NCBI RefSeq assembly: GCF_030063135.1
Contig: NZ_JASISO010000021.1
Location: forward strand, 1 to 64,000
DNA length: 64,000 nucleotides
Direction: 5' to 3'
Source of the DNA: Streptomyces sp. G-G2
GTDB taxonomy: Bacteria > Actinomycetota > Actinomycetes > Streptomycetales > Streptomycetaceae
The notes under the pieces were generated by a model, which saw only the letters and a list, made by a program, of their open reading frames with translations, had not been told where the DNA came from and did not search any database. A program made the position numbers and the translations under genes. Positions 1 through 8,591 of this stretch are shown in pieces; position 1 is the first letter of the stretch; each line of letters begins with the position of its first letter.

Positions 1-93
1 CTGTGCCGGATCCTCGCACTCACGGCGGCGATCTGGCACAACGACAAGACTGGGCAGCCGGTCAAGCGGTCACTGATCGCCTACGACCACTGA
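1..93 (+). mobile_element. C-terminal end of IS982-type transposase (partial)
   Basis: The first 30 codons read through to a TGA with no start, so this is the tail of a gene beginning outside the window. The peptide contains AAIWHNDKTGQPVKRSLIAYDH-like sequence (in part: AIWHND, KRSLIAYDH), which matches my memory of the C-terminus of IS982-family transposases of streptomycetes. The end of the element and its inverted repeat should lie just downstream, within about 30 bases, but I could not define them. It abuts a broken gene on the opposite strand, so the insertion may be connected with that damage. The family assignment rests on a short C-terminal match. Confidence 0.7.
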
Positions 94-122
94 CCGCAAC
101 GACACCCCTTGGACTCATTCAT

Positions 123-663
123 CTAGGGCAGGTTCAAAAGTCCCGCCCGGTCCGCCGGCCGCGGGTCCGCGGCCACCCGGAAGCCGATGTTCCCCGCCGA
201 GCTGTCGGGGGTGTTGCGGGTACGGGCCGCGACCCGGTAGCGGTTGCAGTACGAGTCGTGGCACATGTGCGAACCGCCGCGCATCGCCCGCTCCGGGGCG
301 TCCGGCGCGAAGCGGTCCCGTGCGGTAGCCCGCGCCGCTCAGGTACCGCTGCACGGTGGTGTGCTGGTCGAGACTGTAGGAGGCCGAGTTGTTGCGCACG
401 CCGTGGTGGTGCGCGTGGCGGCCGGAGAAGACGGGGGACCGCGACGGTGCGCAGAGCGGGGTCGCGGAGTGCCCGTGGGTGAAGGTGACGCCCTGGCCGC
501 CGAGCCAGTCGGTGGTCCGGGGGATCGCCCAGTCGGTGTGCTTGGGCTGGTCGTCGGTGACGATCAGCAGGATGCTGGGCCGGGCACCGGACGCGGTCCG
601 GCCCGCCGCGGGGGTGGCCGCCCGCTCAATGCCCGGGGCGTTGCGGTCCCGTCGCAGTCCCAT
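123..663 (-). pseudogene. Chimeric remnant: sulfatase N-terminus joined to FGE C-terminus
   Basis: From ATG at 663 the first ~115 codons encode the start of an alkaline-phosphatase-superfamily sulfatase: SILLIVTDDQP (metal-binding Asp pair) followed by LCAPSRSPVFSGRHAHHHGV, which carries the C-x-P-S-R site whose Cys is converted to formylglycine. Around 310-325 the frame changes, and from about 330 down to the TAG at 123-125 another frame reads RDRFAPDAPERAMRGGSHMC, then HDSYCNRYRVAARTRNTPDS and SAGNIGFRV. That is the C-terminus of a formylglycine-generating enzyme (FGE-sulfatase domain). Two neighbouring genes, a sulfatase and its activating enzyme, were apparently fused by an out-of-frame internal deletion. 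Neither product can be functional. Domain identities are from recognised motifs; the deletion is inference. Confidence 0.8.
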
Positions 664-691
664 GGCGGCGTTGTGGCGGGGGGGATTGCGG

Positions 692-1297
692 TCAGAGACG
701 GTGCACCCGCTCCTGCTCCAGCGCCAGCGGGTACCGTCCCGCCGCCAGGATCCGTAAGCCCGGCGCCCGCGCGAGCAGCATCCGCAGCCAGCTCAGGGCC
801 TCGGGGGTCAGCCGGTCGGAACCGTCCAGGACGAGCAGCATGTCCCGCTCGGCGAGCCAGGACGCCGCGTTGGCGGACCCGTACGGCAGGTAGGGCATCC
901 CCGGTACGGAGCCCAGCGCGGCCACCAGCTCGCGGACCCCGGAGGCGTAGTCCAGGGTGACGACGGCGACCCCGTCGCAGAAGTTGGACGTGAGCCGCCG
1001 GGCCATCTCCCGCACGAGCAGGCTGCGCGGCCCGCCGAACCCCCCGGTGACGGTCAGCACCCGCCCCCGCCGTACGGCGGTGAGCAGCCGGGACAGCTCG
1101 GCGGACGTCGCCGGTAAGGTCCCCGTACCCGTCCCTGCACCCGTGTCCGTTCCTGCTCCCGTGTCCGTCCCTGACCCCGTGCCCGTCCGCGTGCCCGTCC
1201 CCGTGCGTCTCGATGCGTGTTCGGGTTCCCCCATCGGCACGATGCCCCCCATTGCATGCGTGGCCAAGCGCGGCAAGAGGGTTGATTCGAGCCGCAT
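692..1297 (-). CDS. Short degenerate P-loop NTPase-like protein
   Basis: About 201 residues if started at ATG 1297; the start is uncertain because no clear ribosome-binding site is visible. Residues ~18-45 are a low-complexity Thr/Gly/Arg/Ala/Asp stretch encoded by a hexanucleotide repeat. The rest resembles the ATPase domain of AfsR/LuxR-type STAND regulators: a Walker-A-like VTGGFGGPRSLLVREMA, in which the usual GKT/S is PRS, and a Walker-B-like DMLLVLDGSDRL. The protein ends soon after, with no DNA-binding or TPR part, so it is either a truncated regulator or a small stand-alone ATPase-like protein. Loss of the P-loop Lys argues against normal ATP hydrolysis. Function unknown. Confidence 0.5.
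   Translation of the reverse strand: MRLESTLLPRLATHAMGGIVPMGEPEHASRRTGTGTRTGTGSGTDTGAGTDTGAGTGTGTLPATSAELSRLLTAVRRGRVLTVTGGFGGPRSLLVREMARRLTSNFCDGVAVVTLDYASGVRELVAALGSVPGMPYLPYGSANAASWLAERDMLLVLDGSDRLTPEALSWLRMLLARAPGLRILAAGRYPLALEQERVHRL
1124..1206. repeat. Degenerate hexanucleotide repeat (cccgtn-type) in coding sequence
   Basis: The plus strand repeats cccgt(a/g/t) and related hexamers about a dozen times. Read on the minus strand it encodes TGTRTGTGSGTDTGAGTDTG-like dipeptide runs near the N-terminus of the P-loop protein. Such hexamer arrays can change length in frame without breaking the gene. Confidence 0.7.
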
Positions 1298-1686
1298 GCC
1301 GTCGATTATCCGCCACTGGGGGCTTAAGGCCAGGGGAATTTCGGATTCCGTCGAAGCCTCCAGGAGGCCGGGTCCGCTCGGGGCCACGCGGGCCGGTGCG
1401 TAGGACCGGACGGCGCCAACCCGCCTGTGACGACCGCCTGTTCGGGCGCGTGTTCCCTTCATCCGGGGGAGAGCCGGACGCGAAGTCCGCGCCGTCCGCC
1501 GGCCGTCAGGACGCGTTCCCGGACAGGTGCCAGGGCGAGAGCCGGGGAAGTCGTTCGGCGTAGTCGCTGTGGTCCCCGTGACGTACGTGCCGGGGCCCTC
1601 ACCCGGAGAACGGTTGTCCGGATGAAGGGAATCGGCTCTACTGCTGTGCAGCCCCCGCACGGGGCATATTCCGGGAAGGGATCCAG
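1298..1686. other. Intergenic region between divergent genes
   Basis: No coding sequence is supportable here. The region must carry the promoters of the minus-strand P-loop gene and of the plus-strand GH71 gene. I see no convincing operator or hairpin. A gaaggga Shine-Dalgarno element sits just before ATG 1687. Confidence 0.5.
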
Positions 1687-3387
1687 ATGAGAGCGCAGCG
1701 CCGGAGACGACCCTTATCGCACCGACGCCGTGCGGGCTTCCGGGGCAGATCCGTGCTCGCCGTGCTCCTCTCGGCCTTCTTCCTGGTCGGCGTCTGCGCC
1801 GCGACCGGGATCGCCTGGGACCCCTTCTCGGTGAGTTCCCGCCACGACCGTTCGGCGCCCGAGATCGGCGCCCCCTGGTCCGTCGGTCCCGAGGGCCGCT
1901 CGGGGACCGGGTCCGGAGCCGGTGCGGCGGCCGACTCGGCGGCGCCGAACGGCAGTCCGGCCCCCGACGGCACCGCGAGCGACGCCGCCCCGCCCGGCCG
2001 GGGAGCGGGGGACACCGCCGGCCAGCGGTCCGCGGGCGCGCTGCCCTTCGACCTGCCCGCCGCCGCCGACCTGCGCTCGGGCCGCAAGCTGGTCTTCGCC
2101 CACTACTTCACCCCCTACCCGCTCTCCCTGGACAACGCCAGCGCGGACAGCGACTACTACACGCGCAACTACCTCGCCCCGAACGGGGAGAACGGCAAGC
2201 ACGAGCGGTACGGCGGACTGCTGCGCGACCGGCCGCTGCCCGTCCAGCCCAAGGACGGCAACTGGCAGCTGGCCAACCTCCAACAGGAGGTGCGCACCGC
2301 CCGCGCGGCCGGGATCGACGGCTTCACCCTCGACCTGCTCTCCCTCTCCGGCGCGAACTGGGACCGCGCCAACCTGCTGATGGAGGCCGCCCGTTCGGTC
2401 GACCCGGCCTTCAAGGTCATGCTGATGCCGGACATGACCTCCCTCAGGACCGACGCCCCGGCCGTGCTCGCGGACGCGATCGCCGCGCTGGGCAGGGCCC
2501 CCGCCGCGCACCGCCTCTCCGACGGCCGCCTCGTCGTCTCGCCCTTCAAGGCGGAGGAGAAGAGCCCCGCCTGGTGGACCAAGGTCATGGACCGCCTCAA
2601 GGCGAAGCACGGCATCCGGACCGCCTTCGTCCCGCTCTTCCTCGACTTCGGCGCGAACGGCGCCCAGTTCGCCCCCATCAGCTACGGGTTCTCCGAGTGG
2701 GGCAGCCGCAGTTACGTCGGCCAGGACGGCTCCGCCAGTGACGTCCAGCGCACCCACGGCCAGGGCAAGATCTGGATGCAGCCGGTGTCGGTCCAGGACG
2801 CCCGCCCCAACCAGGGCGTCTACGACGAGGCGGGGAACACCGCCACCCTGCGGGCGACCTGGACGCACGCCATCGACGACGGCGCCGACTGGGTGCAGCT
2901 GACCACCTGGAACGACTACTCCGAGGGCAGCCAGTTCGCGCCCTCGCTGCACAACGGCCACGCCTATCTGGACCTCAGCTCCTACTACCTGGCGAAGTTC
3001 AAGACCGGCGCCTGGCCGAAGATCGTCCGGGACACCCTGTACCTGAGCTCGCGGACCCAGTTCGCGGCGGCGGACCCGACCGGGGCCCAGTCCCTGGTGA
3101 TGTCCCTGCGCAAGGGCAGCGCCGCCCCCCGGGACACGGTGGAGGTGCTGAGCTTCCTGACCTCGCCCGCCACCGTCCGTACCACCGAGGGCACCGCGCA
3201 CGACACCTACGACGCCGGGGCCGGGGTGCACTGCGAACTGCTGCCGCTGCGCACCGGCACCAGCTCGGCCCAGGTGGTGCGCGACGGGAAGGGCGGGGCG
3301 CAGGCGGAGCTGCCGTATCCGGTGGACCCCAAGGTCGAGGTGCAGGACCTCCAGTACTACGCGGCCACCAGCGGCCGGAAGCCCTAA
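1687..3387 (+). CDS. GH71-family alpha-1,3-glucanase-like protein, membrane-anchored or secreted
   Basis: 566 residues. The N-terminus is basic, with a hydrophobic segment at about residues 18-42 (VLAVLLSAFFLVGVCAATGIA), which would act as signal sequence or anchor, then a Pro/Ala/Gly/Ser-rich linker to ~residue 125. The catalytic part starts KLVFAHYFTPYPLSLDN and contains GIDGFTLDLLSLSG, VMLMPDMTSL and WTHAIDDGADWVQLTTWNDYSEGS. The last is the conserved W-N-D-Y-S/E block of Glyco_hydro_71 proteins. Characterised GH71 members hydrolyse alpha-1,3-glucan (mutan) of fungal cell walls; the substrate here is inferred. It stands alone: neighbours lie 390 bases upstream and 219 downstream. The start is supported by gaaggga about 8 bases upstream of ATG. 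Confidence 0.85.
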   Translation: MRAQRRRRPLSHRRRAGFRGRSVLAVLLSAFFLVGVCAATGIAWDPFSVSSRHDRSAPEIGAPWSVGPEGRSGTGSGAGAAADSAAPNGSPAPDGTASDAAPPGRGAGDTAGQRSAGALPFDLPAAADLRSGRKLVFAHYFTPYPLSLDNASADSDYYTRNYLAPNGENGKHERYGGLLRDRPLPVQPKDGNWQLANLQQEVRTARAAGIDGFTLDLLSLSGANWDRANLLMEAARSVDPAFKVMLMPDMTSLRTDAPAVLADAIAALGRAPAAHRLSDGRLVVSPFKAEEKSPAWWTKVMDRLKAKHGIRTAFVPLFLDFGANGAQFAPISYGFSEWGSRSYVGQDGSASDVQRTHGQGKIWMQPVSVQDARPNQGVYDEAGNTATLRATWTHAIDDGADWVQLTTWNDYSEGSQFAPSLHNGHAYLDLSSYYLAKFKTGAWPKIVRDTLYLSSRTQFAAADPTGAQSLVMSLRKGSAAPRDTVEVLSFLTSPATVRTTEGTAHDTYDAGAGVHCELLPLRTGTSSAQVVRDGKGGAQAELPYPVDPKVEVQDLQYYAATSGRKP

Positions 3388-3606
3388 AGGAGAGGGCTCC
3401 GGCTCCGGGGCGCCTCGTCGGGCGGGTCGCGCCGGACGGCCGGGTGGCGGAACTCGGCGCGGGCGGCGCCCTCCCGCAGGCCGTGCGGCCGTCCGCCGTG
3501 GCGTAATTGGCCCTTCCGGAGCACGCGGGCACCCCCGCATGATCCGGAAGGACAGCGCCGCCGTCCGGCGGACCCGCTTTACCGCGCCGCACACCCGGAG
3601 GTATCC

Positions 3607-4758
3607 GTGACCGAGCCCACCACCCCGTCCGCCTTCCCCGGCGGGGCCGGCCTCTTCCGCCTGGACCCGGACATCGCCCACCTCAACCACGGCTCCTTCG
3701 GGGCCGTGCCGATACCGGTCCAGGACGCCCACCAGGCACTGCGCGAGGAAGCGCACGCCGACCCCGACGCCTTCTTCGTCGAAGCCCCCGACCGGGTGGC
3801 CGCCGCCCGTACCCGGATCGCCGCCCACCTGGACCCGGACGCCGACCCCGAGACGATGGCCTTCGTCTCCAACGCCACCGAGGGCGCCAACCTCGCCCTG
3901 GGCGCCCTGCGGCTCGCCGAGGGCGAGGAGATCCTGGTCACCGACCACGGCTACGGCACCGTCGTCGAGGCCGCCGCCCGCCGCGCCCCGCTCACCACCG
4001 TCTCCCTCGACCCGGCGCTGCCCGACGAGGACGCCGTACGAAAGGCCGTACTGGCCGGGCTCACCCCGCGCACCAAGGTGGCCGTCCTCGACCACATCAG
4101 CTCGCCCACCGCCCGGGTCATCGCCTCGCCCGGGCTCCTCGCCGACCTCGCCGAGCGCGGGATCACCACCGTCGTGGACGGGGCGCACGCCCTCGGGATG
4201 CTTCCCGATCCGCTCGCCGGGCGGGCCGACTTCTGGTTCGGGAACCTGCACAAGTGGGGGTACGCGCCGCCCGGCAGCGCGGTGCTCGCCGTCGCCGACG
4301 CCGAGCACCGGGCCCGGATCCGGCCCCTCGTCCCCTCCTGGGAGCACCACCGGGGCTTCCCGCGCGCCGTGGAGGGCCGCGCCACCGTCGACTACACGGG
4401 CTGGCTCGCCGCCCCCGAGGGCCTGGACCTGCTGGCCCGGCTCGACGCCGCCACGGTGCGCGCCCACAACAGCGCGCTGGCCGCCTATGGGGCGGCCCTG
4501 CTCGCCAAGCTGCCCGGACTGGTCCCGCTGCCCCACACCGAGGGCCTGGCCATGCGGGCCCTGCGGCTTCCGCCGGGCATCGCGGAGACCCAGGACGGCG
4601 CCCGGGCCCTGCGGGAGGAGATCGCGGCGCGGCTGCGCATCCGGGTCCTGGTCTGGCCCTGGCCGGGCGGCGGCGGCATCCGGGTCTGCGGTCAGATCTA
4701 CAACCGGCCGCAGGAGTACGAACGCCTGGCGGCGGGGCTCGCCGCGCTGCTGGGCTGA
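3607..4758 (+). CDS. Class V aminotransferase-fold PLP enzyme (isopenicillin-N-epimerase-like)
   Basis: 383 residues from GTG 3607, preceded by cggaggtatcc, a strong ribosome-binding site. The fold-type I class V pattern is clear: HLNHGSFGAVP near residue 25, SNATEGANLAL for the PLP phosphate region, TTVVDGAHALGM with the Asp/His that stack on the pyridine ring, and FWFGNLHKWGYAPPGSAVL holding the Schiff-base Lys near residue 218. This subgroup includes isopenicillin N epimerases and cysteine desulfurase-like enzymes of unknown substrate. No beta-lactam genes are nearby, so the name should not be read literally. It converges on cobF with a 26-base gap. Confidence 0.85.
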   Translation: MTEPTTPSAFPGGAGLFRLDPDIAHLNHGSFGAVPIPVQDAHQALREEAHADPDAFFVEAPDRVAAARTRIAAHLDPDADPETMAFVSNATEGANLALGALRLAEGEEILVTDHGYGTVVEAAARRAPLTTVSLDPALPDEDAVRKAVLAGLTPRTKVAVLDHISSPTARVIASPGLLADLAERGITTVVDGAHALGMLPDPLAGRADFWFGNLHKWGYAPPGSAVLAVADAEHRARIRPLVPSWEHHRGFPRAVEGRATVDYTGWLAAPEGLDLLARLDAATVRAHNSALAAYGAALLAKLPGLVPLPHTEGLAMRALRLPPGIAETQDGARALREEIAARLRIRVLVWPWPGGGGIRVCGQIYNRPQEYERLAAGLAALLG

Positions 4759-4784
4759 GCAGCGCCGTCGCGGTCCGGCCCGGC

Positions 4785-5537
4785 TCAGTTCCGGCGCAGC
4801 AGGTACGTGTCCATGATCCAGCCCTTGCGGGTCCGGGCCTCGGTGCGCAGCTCCTCGATCCGCGCGGCCACCTCGGCCAGCTTCCCCGAGACCAGGATCT
4901 CGTCCTCGGTGCCCACGTAGGCGCCCCAGTAGATGAAGAGGTCCTGGTCGAGGTGGTGGGTGAAGGCGTGCCGGGCGTCCAGCATCACCACCACGTCGTC
5001 CACGTCCTCGGGCCAGCCCTCGGCGAGGCGCCGCCCGGTGGTGATCTGGACGGGACGGCCGACCCGGTTCAGGTTGGTGCGGTGCCGCGCCAGCAGCGCG
5101 GACACGCTGCTGATCCCGGGTACCACCTCGTGCTCGAAGGCCACCCGGCCCCGCTCCAGCACCTCGTCGAGGATCGCCAGTGTGGAGTCGTACAGGGAGG
5201 GGTCGCCCCACACCAGGAACGCGCCGGTCTCCCCGTCCGCGAGGTCCTCGGCGATGAACCGCTCGAACAGCTCGGCCCGCGCGCTGCGCCAGCCGTCCAC
5301 CGTCGGGGTGTAGTCGGCGGGGGTCCGGTCCCGGTCCGGGTCGCGGCCCTCCACCAGCCGGTGCCCCGGGCGTGCGTGCGCGTCGAGCATGGCCCGCCGT
5401 AGCCCGGTCAGGTCCGCCTTCTCCTCGCCCTTCTCCAGGATGAGGAACGCGTGCGCGGCGCCGATCGCCTTCACCGCCTGGAGGGTCAGGTGGTCCGGGT
5501 CGCCCGCGCCTATGCCGATCACTGAGAACTTTTTCAC
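4785..5537 (-). CDS. cobF: Precorrin-6A synthase (deacetylating)
   Basis: 250 residues from GTG 5537. This is an SAM-dependent tetrapyrrole methyltransferase: the N-terminus KKFSVIGIGAGDPDHLTLQA holds the Gly-rich loop, FLVWGDPSLYDSTLAILDEV is the second family motif, and VVPGISSVSALLARHRTNLNRVGRPVQITTGRRL is typical of CobF. In the aerobic cobalamin pathway CobF methylates precorrin-5 at C-1 with loss of the acetyl group to give precorrin-6A. Length is normal. No other cob gene lies in the window, so it is a detached pathway gene. It is divergent from lutA, the two starts being only 33 bases apart, so their promoters must overlap. Confidence 0.9.
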   Translation of the reverse strand: MKKFSVIGIGAGDPDHLTLQAVKAIGAAHAFLILEKGEEKADLTGLRRAMLDAHARPGHRLVEGRDPDRDRTPADYTPTVDGWRSARAELFERFIAEDLADGETGAFLVWGDPSLYDSTLAILDEVLERGRVAFEHEVVPGISSVSALLARHRTNLNRVGRPVQITTGRRLAEGWPEDVDDVVVMLDARHAFTHHLDQDLFIYWGAYVGTEDEILVSGKLAEVAARIEELRTEARTRKGWIMDTYLLRRN

Positions 5538-5570
5538 CGGGCCATTCTGCACCCGGCTATGGTGCGGGTC

Positions 5571-6326
5571 ATGCGGGTCGCCCTGTTCGTCACCTGCGTC
5601 AACGACGCGCTGTACCCCTCGACGGGGATCGCCGTCGTGCGGCTGCTGGAGCGGCTGGGGGTCGAAGTCGACTTCCCCGCCGGGCAGAGCTGCTGCGGTC
5701 AGCCCCAGTACAACACCGGATACCGGTACGAGACCGAGCCACTGCTGCGCCGTACGGCCGGGGCCTTCGCCGGGTACGACCACGTGGTCACCCCCTCCGG
5801 TTCCTGCGCCGCGATGCTCCGGGAGCACTACCCGAGGATCGGGCGACGGGCGGCGGCGGAGGGCCGGAGCACGGAGCTGGCCGACCTGGCCGCCGGTCTG
5901 GCGCCCCGGGTGTACGAGCTGACCGAGTTCCTGGTGGACGTCCTCGGGGTGACCGACGTCGGCGCGTACTTCCCGTACCGGGTCACCTACCACCCCTCCT
6001 GCCACGGGCTGCGCTCCCTCGGCCTCGGCGACCGGCCGCGCCGCCTGCTGGCCGCCGTCAAGGGCCTCGAACTGATCGAACTCCCCGGCGCCGAGGAGTG
6101 CTGCGGCTTCGGTGGGACCTTCGCCCTCAAGAACCCCGAGGTGTCGGCCGCGATGGGCGCCGACAAGATCCGCCACGCCACCGGCACCGGCGCCCAGGTG
6201 CTGTGCGGGGCCGACAACTCCTGCCTGGCCCACCTCGACGGAACCCTGCGACGGGCCGGGAATCCGCTGCGCGCCCTGCACCTCGCCGAGATCCTGGCCG
6301 CGACCGAGGAGGACCCCGCGCGATGA
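5571..6326 (+). CDS. lutA: LutA-like (Fe-S) protein of L-lactate oxidation
   Basis: 251 residues from ATG 5571; ATG 5559 and GTG 5562 are alternatives in frame and none has a clear Shine-Dalgarno. Begins MRVALFVTCVNDALYPSTG and carries two CCG domains: SCCGQPQYNTGY near residue 43 and EECCGFGGTFALKNP near residue 180, with further Cys in PSGSCAAML and HPSCHGLRS. These Cys-rich motifs bind the iron-sulfur centre in LutA/YkgE/GlpC-type proteins. With LutB and LutC it forms the three-part complex that oxidises L-lactate to pyruvate in Bacillus. The TGA overlaps the lutB ATG (atga), indicating translational coupling. Confidence 0.88.
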   Translation: MRVALFVTCVNDALYPSTGIAVVRLLERLGVEVDFPAGQSCCGQPQYNTGYRYETEPLLRRTAGAFAGYDHVVTPSGSCAAMLREHYPRIGRRAAAEGRSTELADLAAGLAPRVYELTEFLVDVLGVTDVGAYFPYRVTYHPSCHGLRSLGLGDRPRRLLAAVKGLELIELPGAEECCGFGGTFALKNPEVSAAMGADKIRHATGTGAQVLCGADNSCLAHLDGTLRRAGNPLRALHLAEILAATEEDPAR

Positions 6327-7957
6327 CCGGCACAGAAGGGAGGGGAGGCACGGAACCTGCGGGACGCACGGCACCTGCGGGACGCACAGCACCTCCGGGA
6401 CGCACAGCACCTCCGGGAGGCACGGAACCCACGGACCTGGGCATGCCCGCCTTCCCGCAGCATCCGCCGCGCCCGCAGCATCCGGCGCAGCCGTCGGCCC
6501 CCGGGGATTTCCCGCCGTTCCGGGCCGCCGCGCGGGAGGCCGTACGGGACACGACCCTGGGGGCCAACCTCCGCCGCGCCACCCACACCATCCGCGACAA
6601 ACGCGCCCGCGCCGTCGCCGAACTCGCCGACTGGGACCGGCTGCGCGCCGCCGGAAAAGCGGTCAAGGACCACACTCTGCGCCATCTCGATCGCTACCTG
6701 CTCCAGTTGGAGGCGGCGGTCACCGCTGCGGGCGGCGCGGTCCACTGGGCGGCTGACGCCGCCGAGGCCAACCGGATCGTCACCGGCCTCGTGCTGGCCA
6801 CCGGAGAGCGCGAGGTGGTCAAGGTCAAGTCCATGGCCACCCAGGAGATCGGCCTCAACGAGGCACTGGAGGCCGCCGGGATCGCCGCCTACGAGACCGA
6901 CCTCGCCGAACTCATCGTGCAGCTCGGCCACGACCGGCCCTCCCACATCCTGGTCCCCGCCATCCACCGCAACCGGGGCGAGATCCGCGACATCTTCGCG
7001 TCGGAGATGGGCCGTTGGGGCCGACCCGCGCCCGACGGCCTCGGCGACGACCCCCGCGAACTCGCCGAGGCGGCGCGGCTGCACCTGCGCGAGAAGTTCC
7101 TGCGCGCCAAGGTCGCCGTCTCCGGAGCCAACTTCATGGTCGCCGAGACGGGCACGATGGTCGTCCTCGAATCCGAGGGCAACGGGCGGATGTGCCTCAC
7201 CCTCCCCGAGACCCTGATCTCGGTCGTGGGCATCGAGAAGGTCGTCCCCACCTTCCGTGACCTGGAGATCTTCCTCCAGACCCTGCCCCGGTCCTCCACC
7301 GCCGAACGGATGAACCCCTACACCACGATGTGGACCGGCACCACCGAAGGCGACGGGCCCCGCGCCTTCCACCTGGTCCTCCTCGACAACGGCCGCACCG
7401 ACACCCTCGCCGACGAGGTCGGCCGCCAGGCCCTGCGCTGCATCCGCTGCTCCGCCTGCCTCAACGTCTGCCCGGTGTACGAGCGCGCGGGCGGCCACGC
7501 CTACGGCTCCGTCTACCCGGGCCCGATCGGCGCCATCCTCAGCCCCCAACTCCGGGGCACAGCCAGCGGGATCGACGCCTCCCTGCCCTTCGCCTCCACC
7601 CTGTGCGGGGCCTGCTACGAGGTCTGCCCGGTCGCCATCGACATCCCCGAGGTCCTGGTCCACCTGCGCGAACGCGTGGTCCAGGGCGGCCCGGTCACCC
7701 GCGAGGGCGTCCGGGTACGGATCCGGCCCGCCCGGGGCCACGCCGCCGAGCGCGCCGCGATGCGCGCCGCCCGGCTGCTGCTGGAGCGCCCGGGCGCGCT
7801 GCGCGCGGGGGAGCGGCTCCTGGCCCGCGCCCGCAGGCTGCGTCCAGACCGGCTGCCGGGGCCCGGCCGGGCCTGGACCGACACGCGCGAGCTGCCCGAC
7901 CTCCCGGCGGAGCCGTTCCGCGACTGGTGGGCCCGGGAGCGGGGAGGCCGTACATGA
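6323..7957 (+). CDS. lutB: LutB-like iron-sulfur protein with repeat-bearing N-terminus
   Basis: 544 residues; ATG 6323 overlaps the lutA stop. Residues ~8-36 are a GRTAPA/GRTAPP repeat encoded by an 18-bp tandem array. The conserved LutB body starts near residue 65 (FRAAAREAVRDTTLGANLRRA). The LUD domain includes KVKSMATQEIGLNEAL and AVSGANFMVAETGTMVVLESEGNGRM. Two ferredoxin-type clusters follow: CIRCSACLNVCPVYERAGGH near residue 373 and CGACYEVCPVAIDIPEV near residue 430, each C-x2-C-x2-C-x3-CP, expected to bind 4Fe-4S centres. The C-terminal ~110 residues are Arg-rich and variable. It is the electron-transfer core of the lactate oxidation complex; ATGA overlap with lutC confirms the operon. 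Confidence 0.88.
   Translation: MTGTEGRGGTEPAGRTAPAGRTAPPGRTAPPGGTEPTDLGMPAFPQHPPRPQHPAQPSAPGDFPPFRAAAREAVRDTTLGANLRRATHTIRDKRARAVAELADWDRLRAAGKAVKDHTLRHLDRYLLQLEAAVTAAGGAVHWAADAAEANRIVTGLVLATGEREVVKVKSMATQEIGLNEALEAAGIAAYETDLAELIVQLGHDRPSHILVPAIHRNRGEIRDIFASEMGRWGRPAPDGLGDDPRELAEAARLHLREKFLRAKVAVSGANFMVAETGTMVVLESEGNGRMCLTLPETLISVVGIEKVVPTFRDLEIFLQTLPRSSTAERMNPYTTMWTGTTEGDGPRAFHLVLLDNGRTDTLADEVGRQALRCIRCSACLNVCPVYERAGGHAYGSVYPGPIGAILSPQLRGTASGIDASLPFASTLCGACYEVCPVAIDIPEVLVHLRERVVQGGPVTREGVRVRIRPARGHAAERAAMRAARLLLERPGALRAGERLLARARRLRPDRLPGPGRAWTDTRELPDLPAEPFRDWWARERGGRT
6345..6430 (+). repeat. 18-bp tandem repeat inside lutB
   Basis: Four full units at 6345-6362, 6363-6380, 6381-6398 and 6399-6416, plus a partial fifth; unit gacgcacggcacctgcgg with few mismatches. 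Being a multiple of three it encodes six-residue G-R-T-A-P-A/P repeats. The repeat is not part of the conserved LutB fold as I know it. Confidence 0.9.
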
Positions 7958-8586
7958 GCGGCAGGGAACGCGTACTGGCCCGGATCCGCCGCGCGACGGC
8001 GGGCTCGGGGCCGGCGGCCGAGGTCCCCCGGGACTACCTCCGCGTCCACGGCGCCCGTACCCCCGAGGAGTCGGCGGACCTGCTCGCCGCCCACCTCGCC
8101 GAGTACCGGGCCACGGTGCACCGGGTCGCCGGGGACTGCCTCGCGCCGCTGCTGGCCCGGCTCCTGCGCGAGCGGGGCGCGCGGACGGTCCTCGTACCCG
8201 ACGGGCTGCCCGCGCACTGGCTCGCGGCGGCGGACCCCGCCCGGGTGCCCGACCGAGCGGCCGCCACCCCGTACGAACTGGACGCGGTGGACAGCGTGGT
8301 GACCGGCTGCGCCCTCGCGATCGCCGAGACCGGCACGATCGTCCTCGACGGCGGACCCGGCCAGGGACGGCGCCGGATCACCCTCGTCCCCGACCACCAC
8401 ATCTGCGTGGTCCGGGTACCGGACCAGGTGGTGGACTCGGTCCCGCACGCCCTGCCGCTGCTGGACCCGACCCGCCCGCTGACCTGGATCTCCGGCCCCT
8501 CGGCGACCAGCGACATCGAGCTCGACCGGGTGGAGGGCGTACACGGCCCCCGCGCCCTGGAGGTCGTACTCCTCACCGCACAATAG
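7954..8586 (+). CDS. lutC: LutC-like LUD-domain protein
   Basis: 210 residues; ATG 7954 overlaps the lutB stop. LUD-domain signatures: GCALAIAETGTIVLDGGPGQGRR near residue 122 and the end of the domain LTWISGPSATSDIELDRVEGVHGPRALEVVLL, matching LutC/YkgG. It is the third subunit of the L-lactate oxidation complex (LutABC). Its stop lies 5 bases before the next gene, so the VOC protein belongs to the same transcript. No lactate permease or GntR/FadR regulator is visible beside it. Confidence 0.88.
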   Translation: MSGRERVLARIRRATAGSGPAAEVPRDYLRVHGARTPEESADLLAAHLAEYRATVHRVAGDCLAPLLARLLRERGARTVLVPDGLPAHWLAAADPARVPDRAAATPYELDAVDSVVTGCALAIAETGTIVLDGGPGQGRRRITLVPDHHICVVRVPDQVVDSVPHALPLLDPTRPLTWISGPSATSDIELDRVEGVHGPRALEVVLLTAQ

Positions 8587-8591
8587 GAAGC

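Noticed and set aside
3607..4758. Isopenicillin N epimerase and a beta-lactam pathway, also prompted by the IPNS-like oxygenase at 48337
   Set aside because: No ACV synthetase or other beta-lactam genes are present; both belong to broad families.
1714..5211. Very long minus-strand open frame opposite GH71 and aminotransferase genes
   Set aside because: It is the high-GC shadow of two clear plus-strand genes; the translation is low-complexity Gly/Arg/Ala/Pro without motifs.
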